Positions 33,691 through 43,954 of a stretch of DNA of 64,000 nucleotides are shown here, one piece after another. Origin of the DNA: Haliclona indistincta. Its lineage: Eukaryota > Porifera > Demospongiae > Haplosclerida > Chalinidae. How positions within the stretch are numbered: position 1 is the first letter of the stretch; each line of letters begins with the position of its first letter. Where the stretch lies: the NCBI GenBank assembly GCA_964017065.1, contig OZ024785.1:2871142-2935141 (forward strand), read 5' to 3'. The notes beneath the pieces were generated by a model. That model had not been told where the DNA came from. It saw only the letters and a list, made by a program, of their open reading frames with translations, and made no database searches. Position numbers and translations under genes: made by a program.

Positions 33691-36600
33691 TAATTTTTTT
33701 TCTCTGGTTTTTTTTTTACACCATACTAGTATATTAAAAGTCCTTTGTAGGCGCAATTATTCTTGTAGCTGCTCTTCTGTCAGGTGGGCTGTTTATGCTA
33801 GTAGTTGCCCAAAAGGTATTCTAGCGTTAGCAAAGCTGTTAATGTGCAGTTCTGCTCTTTAAGCTGTGTATGGGTGAGGGTACCTTGTTAGCGACTAACT
33901 AGAGTAGGCTATAATTAATGTTGCGATTTGTCTTTATTATTCGGTGGTGTGTTCTTGTGCAACTATTTAATTCACGCCATAATTATAGAGAGTGACCAAT
34001 TGTGCGTAAAGTGCGCGCAGTTACATGGGATCATTAAATTGCACAGAATAATTGCTAAACCTCACCCACATGTTTCATTAATCCAGATTATTTCCTGGGC
34101 GGAATGTCCCTGTATTCCATGTATGCTATTAGAGTATTTTTAGAATTCCCCTGAGTTTCGGACAAACTCCCTCCGGCTATACCTGTACTTGCTATCCTGC
34201 TGTTTGTCTGCAGGGTCTGTTACCCATACACCCCCTAGCATGGTTTTGTTGCATTGAATGCGCTTGCTCTGGAAGTTAAGAGCTATGCCACAGCTTCACC
34301 CAGTTGTTGGCTGGCGGCTGGGGCCTGCAGGACATACTGCTGTCCTATGCTAAGCTACACAGCTCTCAGGCTCCAGTCCTCGGGTGAGCGCTAGTGGGTA
34401 ATTGCTTTATGTTGTCATTCAGCATATCGGGGAGTGGCCCATGTGCATTTACCAAGCTACTACTGTTGCATTGATTGAAATTTGCTGGTTAAGGTACCAA
34501 GAAGTTGCTTGTTAAGGTACCAGGAAGTTTCTGGTTCAGGTACTAAGAATGTACCAATAATTTGCTGATTAGGGTGCCAGGAAGTTGCTGGTTCAGGTAC
34601 TAAGAATGTACCAATAATTTGCTATTTTTAAGGTACGCTGGTCAGGTACTAAGAATGTACCAAGAATTTGCTGGTTAAGGGTGCAGTGTCACGCCCACAC
34701 ATGTATTTTTGGCTGGTTGCTGCTGGGGGACTGTGTCTCGCAGGCTGCTGCTGAGATTCCGGGAAACCAAACACCGGTGCTGCGGGACCGGCGGGGGCTG
34801 TACACATTGCAGACTGTGAGTGCTGGGGGTGCCGGACGGAGGCGTGACGGGCGCAGCTGGATACGGCGCTTGGGCTAGTAGGGCTTTCGTTCACTCGGGC
34901 AGTATAACTTCAGATTTTGGATATATACGTACTTCAGCAGGGCGGAGGCAGTGGCGTGGAGCTTTTTCGTGTATTGTGCTTGAAAGTGCGATTATGAGCT
35001 GCTTGCCTCGTGGTTTTCCTACTCAGAGGGTGTTTATAAAACAAAAACAACAACAACAAAAAAGAAAAACTCTGCATTACAGTCTTTATCTGGTCGCTAA
35101 TGGTCATCTATCCAAGTTTGGGTCTATTCTGGAGGCCACGGACGGTTTTATTGGGGAATGTATTGTTCGCAATTTTACCTGGCTTCTGTCACTTATTCGT
35201 ATTGTTAATGTGCTTGTACAAACAGTGAATGTCATGGTGGTGTGTAACAATGTCCAACTTGTACATTCCCGAATAAGTTAATGGTTGTTAGGGCCTGCAC
35301 CCTTAAGGTGCCAGCATCTCCAAGCCAACCCATTCTTGTGTACATTGCATGTTGTCGCCTATAGTTGCATGCACAGTCTGTGGTGGTAACTCTGTCCGTA
35401 GTTGCAGTTTTCTTGCTTATTAAGTGCAGTTGCTGGCTGATCTATTCAACATGGTGCTATCATCTGCCCGACGTTGCCATGCCCAGATAGTGGCTACAAT
35501 ATCATGTGATGGGCTCCTGGCTATACAAAACCATAGCTAGTTATGTGCCCATCATGTCTGCTTGATCTCTATACAATAGTCAACAGCTTATTGGCGTGTT
35601 GACGAATACACACTGTGTTTATTGTTGCATGCTGTGACTACGAATTTAATGATGGGTTGGCACTGCTTCCTAAAGATAATATTCACCATTTAAATTCGTA
35701 GTGTCTATCATTAGTTGTGCGGCTATCGTGTATTATCAGTGAAACTGATGAGGGGGAAGCTCTGTGAGCTTAGTCTATAGCTTACATGTGTTTATAAGGG
35801 TTTGTGACTGTGTAAGTCCGTCACCCAACAGAATGGTGGTACAGCCGCTGGCTCGCGGCACATAGCATTGGCATACTGAGGGTTTATTCAGAGAGGTTGA
35901 GCCACGGTGGTGTAGTGTATTGTTAGCAAATTGTACATGGTAGTGGACTCATTAGCCTTATAGCTAGCTGGAGCACCACCTATAGCTCGTCTATTTGTTG
36001 TTGGGGTGACTTAGCAATTGAGGCGCATGGTAAACCCAGCTCTAGCTTACTATATGTGATCATGCAGAATGGCCACCATGCAATAGTCACATGTGCCTGG
36101 GAACCGCACATCTAACCGACGTTGGATGGGCAAGTCCAATGGACCGGTGCATGTTGCTGTTGTTTTGATAAAGCTCAAATCTTTGTTTATTAGGTATGTA
36201 GTTGAGCCTGAGGTAAGGTCGTTACCTGCCTAGTGAGTACCATGGTGTATGGGTTGTGAGTTACTGTTGACTCGATTGCCATTTTTATTCGTGAGATGCG
36301 CCAATTGAGAGTTGATAGCCGCTCCCCTCAGAATACTTGTTTGCCACCGTTACACTAGTTCAGACAGCTGTAGATAGGTAGCTGAGTGAGATGATCCTTC
36401 AGTGTTCTCTCTATGCAATTGTAGGGGGTGCCGTACCCCCTTATTGTTATAATGTACCCCTCTATTTAGCTATGCACCCCTTTTATTTTATTGACAGATG
36501 GTACAATTAACTTCCCAAAAAGTGAAAGAAAGTGATCGATTTAGAGTAGTAGTAAAGAGAGTATTCATAATAAACAACTAATTTTATAAAACGCAACAGA

Positions 36601-37135
36601 ATACAGCCCGCCAGGCCTAGGATTAGCATAATCACGCCCCTCATGAATATTATATAGCAAAACTTTTTGCAGTTGGCTTTGCTCTCCGCTCTATGTACCC
36701 CCCTATTGTTAAATTCTCGTGAGAACACTGTGATCCTTACTAGGAGTATGTATTCAAAAAATAAACAAATAAGTAAAATAGAAGATACAGCCTCATGGGG
36801 AACTGGTTGGGCCATAGTTAGTCAACTCTGGTGTTAATTCACAATTATCGCATCGCAGGACGTATGCAGAGTTGATCAATAGTCGCCCAGCTGTGTCAGG
36901 CGTTGTTCATGACTATTGTGTTGTCAGAATGATCAACTGTAACCAAGTCAAAATCCCAGTCAGACATCATTACGTGCACACTGAGTTACATGTGACAGCA
37001 AAGTTTGGCAGCTAAGTTTTCGCGTAAGCAACATTCTGCCTTTGCAGCAGCGGCCCTGAGGGTAGGTGAATTGCATTCCGGGGTGTGACCGGTGTCGAGA
37101 TAGTTAAGGTACCGATGCTGTCAGGATTACTTTAA

Positions 37136-37802
37136 GGTGGCGGGTTACAAAATTTATGAATATTAATGAGAAAAACTGTTTTCGCTTGGAACTCTGACAG
37201 AAATAAGCAATCAGCACAAAAGTCGCTATAAGGCATCGTAGTAAGTGTCCTCGCATAACCAATGACTCTTGAGGAAATAAGCAAAGAGCTGAGTCGACAC
37301 AATCCTAGGTAACCGTAGGTAACACAGCAGCTATTTTTCCCACAAGATTACGCGACGTGTAGCGTTAGCTAGTCTACGAAAAATGGTTTATATTCGAGCA
37401 AATACAACCTTTGAGTGAATGATGGAGTGTCTTCTCGCTATCTTTCTTGAATCAAGATTTTATTGTCGCTAAAAGAAAAGAGTGCACCAGTGACCTGCGT
37501 TTGAGGCATCAGCGTTGCTTCTACAATAGCAAATTTTCGAAAAAGGTCCCACCATTCACTCCGAATGTTACTTATGTACATGTAGATACTAGTCAGTGAA
37601 CGCAGCTCTCGATACAGCTTCCAAAATCTTGTGGGAAAAATCCGAGTTCATTTCTGCCATTGCCGTGTATTGTTTCTCAGCGAGCTCCACCCCTTTTGTC
37701 GTGAATATCATTATTTGCACACGTGAATATCATTATTTGCACCACTTGATGAGGTCATTATCACGGTATACTAAACGCGTGGGCGAAAGGTAACCCGCCG
37801 CC
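37136..37802. mobile_element. TTAA-flanked inverted-repeat element, copy 2
   Basis: It starts GGTGGCGGGTTAC after TTAA (37132-37135) and ends GTAACCCGCCGCC before TTGG, a decayed TTAA. Same termini as 23184-23804. It contains two tandem GTGAATATCATTATTTGCAC units near 37700-37740. Inserted within the larger retroelement. Confidence 0.7.
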
Positions 37803-37825
37803 TTGGAGGTGCCCAGCAATCTATT

Positions 37826-39061
37826 ATGCCACGCGATAGTCGTGGCATATTTAGGGTTGGGCGGAAAATAAGATGGCGGCTACACTTAGGCTAAACGCAA
37901 TAATTCACGTATATCTTGGCTGTTGACGACATCAGGGGTATTTTAACTACCTAGGGGCTATCCTAAGAGATAAGCGCTTACAATGAGTCTACTAACAAAG
38001 ACTATAAGGCAAGTTGCTACGGGCATGGAAAGATGGCGTCTCGCCCGGAGGCACTGCTACGGCACTGCCATATCTTCGCCGTACGGGCGTTTCAAGCTAA
38101 TCTAATGCTCTAAAGCTCTTTGCACGATTTGTGCGATTACAAAGAGACCTTCAGAAGCAAAAGAAACCAGGTCTAAGGTGGTAAACCAGAGTTCACGTGG
38201 TCACCCGTTTGTTCATCTTCTTTCTTCTTCTTCTTCTTATTCTTCTTCTTCTTCAGAGAGCCTAGCGCCGTGGCTAGTGAGCTATTCAAGACAAAACCTA
38301 CACAGAAACTACACTAGTCGTTGGGAGCAGTGCACCTGATATCTATTTAAGCCTAAAACACTAGCAGAAGCGAGTATTTCCAGGAAAACAGCGATTTTTG
38401 GTCCGTAACAGACTCCATTCCATCATTCTGTTTGAACTCCGTTACTAGGTTACGCCTACTCGCGCACGCCCGTGTATGCAATTATTCTAATACAAGCGCA
38501 CCTTAGTACAATTCCTTGGAACGCGAGTGCTGCTGCCACTAGCAGTGTTCACAGCAGCAGACAACGAGCAAATCATCACTGTTACACTGGATTTGTTTCT
38601 TCAGGCTTGTAAGAAAGCTAGCTTAAGCTTAGCTAATGTTGCATGGTACGACGTGTTGCATGCATGCAGTGAAGAGTCGATCGCCAGCAGTGCAGTCAGC
38701 TGAAGTACTAGGCTCTTTACACTGTATTAGCATAAGTGCCAACTAAGTCATTAATAAAAAAAGAAAAGGAACAAGTAATAAAAACATTTTAACCAAAATG
38801 CAAGAGATTTAGGGTTGGTATATTTATCGAAAAAGTATGGAAACAAGATTTTGAAATGAAAAGGATTGTAACAATAGCAGTATAATGCTACCTCCCTAAA
38901 TTAACTGCTTTCGATAGTTGTGGTTAATTTAATAGGGAGGTAGCATTATACTGCTATTGTTACAATCCTTTTCATTTCAAAATCTTGTTTCCATACTTTT
39001 TCGATAAATATACCAACCCTAAATCTCTTGCATTTTGGTTAAAATGTTTTTATTACTTGTT
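37826..39061 (+). repeat. Interspersed repeat family R1, diverged copy with palindromic tail
   Basis: The head is a hairpin ATGCCACG/CGTGGCAT (37826-37848), then TTTAGGGTTGGGCGG and AAGATGGCGGCTACAC. A CTT tract lies at about 38215-38255. The tail, 38770-39061, is a near-perfect palindrome with arms of about 138 bp around CTGCTTTCGATAGTTGTGG. The hairpin, TAGGG, GATGGCGGC, CTT, palindrome order matches the other R1 copies although the sequence differs. Confidence 0.65.
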
Positions 39062-39268
39062 TATTTATGTCTGAGCAGAGTCTTCAATGGGGTTTGCCGG
39101 CAGGCACCGCGTCGCAACCATGAGAGATAAACGATGGTAGCATGGAGTATAGCTCTTACAGTTTACTACTTAGCGTTACTACCCGTGTTATGTAGGAGAG
39201 GGTAGTTGTTAAAGTCCAAATGAAGTATGTGTTCTACTGGATGAGGGTTGAGAATGATGACGGTGTGA

Positions 39269-39332
39269 TTGGGAGTGTATAGCGCTACGCGCTATTGGAG
39301 GAAGTCTCTTAGACTTATACACTCCCAAGCTG
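39269..39332 (+). other. Three-stem structured element at the retroelement 3' region, copy 2
   Basis: TTGGGAGTGTATA pairs with TATACACTCCCAA and encloses the hairpins ATAGCG-CTACG-CGCTAT and AAGTCT-CTT-AGACTT. Repeat B begins inside this structure, at the GGAGG between the two hairpins; the second B copy (40772) therefore has only the 3' half. Confidence 0.65.
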
Positions 39333-42300
39333 CAGGAGACCTAAGGGCGTGCACTCTGTGGTTCTGCAAGGTGTTGACCTGTCATTATGCTGCCGGCTGG
39401 CTAGGGACCGGGACCTGCTCGTGGGGTGTGTTGTGTTCCTCACTTGCAGTGGCAGGGGCGGGAGTATGTGTCCCGCCCCAGTGCCATGGTGATCTTAGTG
39501 GCGAAGGACACCTGCACCAGTTCAGGGTACACTTGCTGTGTCTCTGCGGTTGGCTACTGGTTTGGGACACCTGTGGCGTCTTGTATCTCACTAGGTTACC
39601 CGCGGGTGTCCATCCAAGTATTATGCGATGTTGTGGAGTGGTCACCATGGTGCCGGCGCTATTAGTGGTTTCCCAGCTTGCAATGCTGGATGTGCAAGGC
39701 ACCTTTGGTGCTTGTATTGGCTGCCCAGCCTGCAGTGCTGGATATAATTTATGTGCATATGTGTTTGGCGTCCCGGTCCTCGCGATATGTGTTATATGTT
39801 TCAGCAATTGCTGAGGGAGTGACCCATGAGCTACTACCAATCCCTCCTCTTCCTCTCGCATGCTGAGGTGTCGAGGTGCTATCATACGTACAACCCTCGA
39901 GCATTAAATATTATTTTCAATGCATAGCATTAAAATTAGTTAATGAGAAGTGGGTTGGGCCCCCTTCTGTTGGTAAGCACGTGATCCTGTCATCGCACCA
40001 CATGTTGGCCTACTGGTGGCGTTTCGTGTTTGTCTTCCCACCCTAACCCCTCCCTTACATGCATATTATATACAGCTTGCAGTGTTGTTTGTACTTAGTG
40101 GGCGTATGTGGGCACTCCCTCAAGTTTAACTATGTGCCATATCGATTTCTGTCGTGGGGCAGTTGTACAAACTGAGTCAGGGACTCTGTTATGATATGAA
40201 TATCATACCCCATGCAAGTTGGCTAGGTCCTTCCCATTGGTACACATTGTACAAATGGGAACTTATGACTGTGCTGATTAATGATATCATCATACATTGT
40301 TGCAATCAATATTATTGTTGTTGTATGAACGCTTTTCATTATTTGTATTTGTATGTGCGGCTTGTTCTGAACTTGCTGCGGCTGTTGAGTGTTTTTATGT
40401 TTGTCTGTAATTGTCTGTGGCTATGTGTTTGTTTGTATGTATGTCTGTTGTGTTATCTCTGTGAATTGTCTGTTTGTATGTCTATGCCTCCACTATGTTT
40501 GTCTGTGTGTGTTTTGTATGTCTGTCTGTCCATGTGTCCGTTTAGATGTTATATGTCAATTCCGCTCTTCGGGGCGTGACACGCTCATGGGTCAGTCAGA
40601 ATGACAGCTCCCTTGGCCCAATGTTTGCACTTAATGACAGGGGTCTTCAGAGCTGCATGAGGACAAGCTGCTACCAGTACCATTCAATTTTTATTGTTTA
40701 TTTACCTCTTTCTTTTAAAAATGAGGCCTCCCAAAATCTGTTTGCGAACAAGGCTTAAAAAGAACAGAAGCGGAGGAAGTCTCTTAGACTTATACACTCC
40801 CAAGCTGCAGGAGACCTAAGGGCGTGCGCTCTGTGGTTCTGCAAGGTGTTGACCTGTCATTATGCTGCCGGCTGGCTAGGGACCGGGACCTGCTCGTGGG
40901 GTGTGTTGTGTTCCTCACTTGCAGTGGCAGGGGCGGGAGTATGTGTCCCGCCCCAGCGCCATGGTGATCTTAGTGGCGAAGGACACCTGCACCAGTTCAG
41001 GGTACACTTGCTGTGTCTCTGCGGTTGGCTACTGGTTTGGGACACCTGTGGCGTCTTGTATCTCACTAGGTTTCCCGCGGGTGTCCATCCAAGTATTATG
41101 CGATGTTGTGGAGTGGTCACCATGGTGCCGGCGCTATTAGTGGTTTCCCAGCTTGCAATGCTGGATGTGCAAGGCACCTTTGGTGCTTGTATTGGCTGCC
41201 CAGCCTGCAGTGCTGGATATAATTTATGTGCATATGTGTTTGGCGTCCCGGTCCTCGCGATATGTGTTATATGTTTCAGCAATTGCTGAGGGAGTGACCC
41301 ATGAGCTACTACCAATCCCTCCTCTTCCTCTCGCATGCTGAGGTGTCGAGGTGCTATCATACGTACAACCCTCGAGCATTAACAAGAGTTGCTTTTAACA
41401 TTTAGTGAGTTTGCCTTTATTACGATACTATTTTGAATTTTTGACAGTGCATGAAAATCACAATACAGGTACTTTTGATGTTCAAGTCTGTAATGTATCC
41501 AGTGACCAGCACACTAGCTCCATACTAGTGGAGTGTACATTTGCCATCAATTCAACAGCACCATGCAGGGATTGTAGTGATACAAGATGACCAGAGTCAA
41601 TATACCATCAACCAGACACTGCAGAGACTGCTGCAGGATAGTGATAGATCTGTCAACATTACTGGTCTACCAGCAGGAGAGTATAGTGTGAGAGTGTATG
41701 ACAACAGTCCAGCTACTGACAGCACTAGTGCTGCATATCAGCATTCTCAGTTAATACACATTATGGAACTACTTAGTCCTTGTCCTTCAAGTACTATTTC
41801 ATCTATCATACTCTCATCAGGTATGTCATGTATATAGTGCTGTACACCTACAAATACAATCATGATGGATTAAGAATCTTCAACAAGTTTTTTGACACAT
41901 TCAAGTTCCTTCTTGTTTAGCAACAGTGTCACTCCTAGTGTGATGCTTGAGTCAACAACAGGTTATTCAGCAAATAATAGTCCATGTCACTACTTCAATA
42001 TACTGTGCTGCTTTGTGGATCATTGTTTATGCAATTCTAGTCCAACAGAGAGTTTTTTTGTGCATATGATGATACAGTACACACAATTGTCTCTCTCTAC
42101 TACATATTGCATACTTTAACATCAGAATATATAATGTTGATGATTGATTGAGTTCTGTATACATGCAGATATTTCCATCTCTGTCATCATTGTTGGACCA
42201 TTGTTAGTGCTGCTTGTGATACTGATTGTGGTCTTCACTACTATAGTGTGTGCTGCACGTGCTGTTACTATTAGAAGAAATCAACACATTATAGGTATCC

Positions 42301-42599
42301 ATTGAATAAGTATTTAATTGTCACATTAAATAATTTCTAGCTGCAGGTGTTATTGATCATGTTCCAGTTGATGATAATCCTGCTTACATCACAATGAAGA
42401 GGATCACCTTGAACAAGAACACTGCTTATGAGACTGTTACTGTAGCTACTGGTGATTATGAGACTATCAACACTAGTGCTTATGAGAATGTTAACATTAC
42501 TAGTTGAGAGTTTTGGCTTCATACTTGCATTTCAATTTTGAATCGTTCACCAAATTTCGTCGCCGCAAATTAAGTAACTCAACACTGATACACTAACAT

Positions 42600-42710
42600 T
42601 GTGATTTGGTTGTTGTCTCATAATAGCCGGATAACATGGAGCTGTCATATTGAACAACAGACCAAGAAGAGACTCAATAGGCAACCGGCAATGAAATAAA
42701 TGCACAGATT
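42600..42710 (+). pseudogene. Relict of an H-type terminal exon
   Basis: AATAGCCGGATAACATGGAGC followed by CAGACCAAGAAGAGACTCAA matches the last exon of gene H (56441-56515, PDDKELSYRTADQEET), with stops introduced. It lies upstream of gene E just as the H terminal exon lies upstream of gene I, showing that the block was duplicated. Confidence 0.65.
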
Positions 42711-42875
42711 TTGGCTGTTATTTATTATCTTAGGGACTTAAGCGCACAACCACATTCTGTAAACAATTCACTTCTATACGTATACTATACTGGCTTATGT
42801 AATCACAATGATCCATCACTTAGTCATTTCTGTGCCTAAACTGCACGAACGTTCTGGTCGATAAGGAGTCTGATC

Positions 42876-43168
42876 ATGAAATCAACAGTGATGATTCTCT
42901 ATGTATGGACGATGTGTACAAATACTTATGGTAAGTTATGACATGGGATGATTCTTAGCTAGGCATGTATCTCTGATTGTACACAGCTATGGCTACAGAG
43001 GGTCCAGTGTCAGTGACTACCCTTGAAGGACTAAATGCTCAGTTCCACTGTGCTGGTAATGGTACTGTTCTAGTGTGGGAAGTAGATGGATTACCGGTTA
43101 ATGATCATATTGAGAATCGAGGAATAATTGATATGTCATGGTGTTATACAGTGAATACGTGCCATTGA
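42876..43168 (+). pseudogene. Receptor gene E: truncated signal plus Ig fragment
   Basis: Exon 42876-42930 (MKSTVMILYVWTMCTNTY) joins in phase to 42987 onward, giving MATEGPVSVTTLEGLNAQFH, CAGNGTVLVWEVDG and then loss of similarity near 43130, with a stop at 43166-43168. The second Ig cysteine and all later domains are missing, and no FN3 exon is found before gene F. It closely matches gene I (56702), so it is a partial duplicate. Confidence 0.8.
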
Positions 43169-43714
43169 CTGTCAGCTCGCTCATGAGCTCCTTTAATCTA
43201 GCTTTGCCTTAATTCAATCAATGATACAAGCATTGCAATACAATGTAGTGGAATATTAATTAGCTATGAGGTAGTTTTCATGCAGAACTTGCTGTTTCGA
43301 GTAAGTTAGACAGTAACAGTCTTTAAAAAGTGAGCATGAACTAAAAGTCGAAATTCTAGCTCAGATGCCATGGTCTTCAAATTACTATCATGCAGCTGTG
43401 GTTTCAGATGAGATAGACCTCAATCAGCACTGACTTGCTATGTCACAGTCATGTTTGAACAACAAGATGTCAGTGTATGATGTTACTTTTTAGACAGCAG
43501 CAAATACTAGTGACTTTGACCTTTAGATAGAATCAATGAATCAAACAGAAAGTAAATTGAAAGAGCCTATTATGCTGTATGTCTTTCACTAACATATATA
43601 ATATCCTGGTCTTGGTCTTTTCAAGCCTGCCCATAATTATGTCATTTATATTCTGCATGCTTTTTCATACTAAAATTAAATTTAATTAGTTATACACAAA
43701 TCAGTGTGGCTATT
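43169..43714. other. Unassigned sequence between genes E and F
   Basis: AT-rich, without exon-like similarity to the receptors or recognisable repeats. Confidence 0.45.
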
Positions 43715-43890
43715 GTGAGGATGGGGCAACGCCAGAAAGCAGATCTAAGTGTCTTTGGACGTACAAAATTCATCACCAGGCGAAATATCAGCATTTGAAT
43801 GCTAATACATTGCATTGTAGCCGCCATCTTGTTTTCCGTCATCCTACATAGGGGGCGCTACCGTGTCTCCATAATACTACTGAATTACTG
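43715..43890 (-). repeat. Truncated R1 head, inverted
   Basis: The complement of the R1 start: GTAGCCGCCATCTTGTTTTC, then CATCCTACATAGGGGG and ACCGTGTCTCC. Only the first 170 bp remain. It ends about 65 bp before the gene F start codon, so it may contribute to that promoter. Confidence 0.7.
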
Positions 43891-43954
43891 CACGTTTCAT
43901 GCTTTCCTATTGGGTACGTATCTAGCAACCGAGTCTGTTCGTTATCATGCAGGC

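Larger units (their letters stand above)
33176..41382 (+). mobile_element. 8.2 kb retroelement with split direct repeats, inserted in gene D exon 5
   Basis: The insert carries repeat A (130 bp) at 33176-33305 and 39907-40036, and repeat B (about 610 bp) at 39297-39906 and 40772-41381. The order is A1, 5.99 kb interior, B1 directly joined to A2, 735 bp, B2. Split direct repeats with a B1-A2 junction are characteristic of PAT/Ngaro-type tyrosine-recombinase retroelements, which also lack a target duplication; none is obvious here. The interior has no recognisable reverse transcriptase or recombinase and holds further insertions, so it is non-autonomous or decayed. The right end abuts the rest of gene D exon 5. 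Confidence 0.7.
29314..42507 (+). pseudogene. Receptor gene D: Ig/FN3 receptor split by transposons
   Basis: Exons 29314-29377 (signal, ending FLIVSTTTSSAA), 29437-29730 (Ig), 32519-32785 (FN3-like, D/J subtype with VQWDPPLTALSG), 32844-32929, 32982-33175 (first part of exon 5), 41383-41404 (its remainder), 41469-41820, 41875-41961 (stalk), 42169-42294 (transmembrane, LLVLLVILIVVFTTIVCAA) and 42347-42507 (tail with YITM, YETV, YETI, YENV). Intron 2 holds a 2.6 kb repeat with a nested transposon, and exon 5 is broken by an 8.2 kb retroelement. Exon 6 is 352 bp because of four extra bases near 41562 (CACCATGCAGGG), which shift the frame. Membrane and tail exons still look intact. A degenerate C-type stalk exon is visible near 42045-42100. 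Confidence 0.85.

Noticed and set aside
39385..41360. Two nearly identical 166-residue minus-strand frames (39385-39885 and 40860-41360)
   Set aside because: They lie in the two copies of the retroelement repeat B; no domain, opposite strand to the element, and the duplication is explained by the split repeats. A real product is not excluded but not supported.
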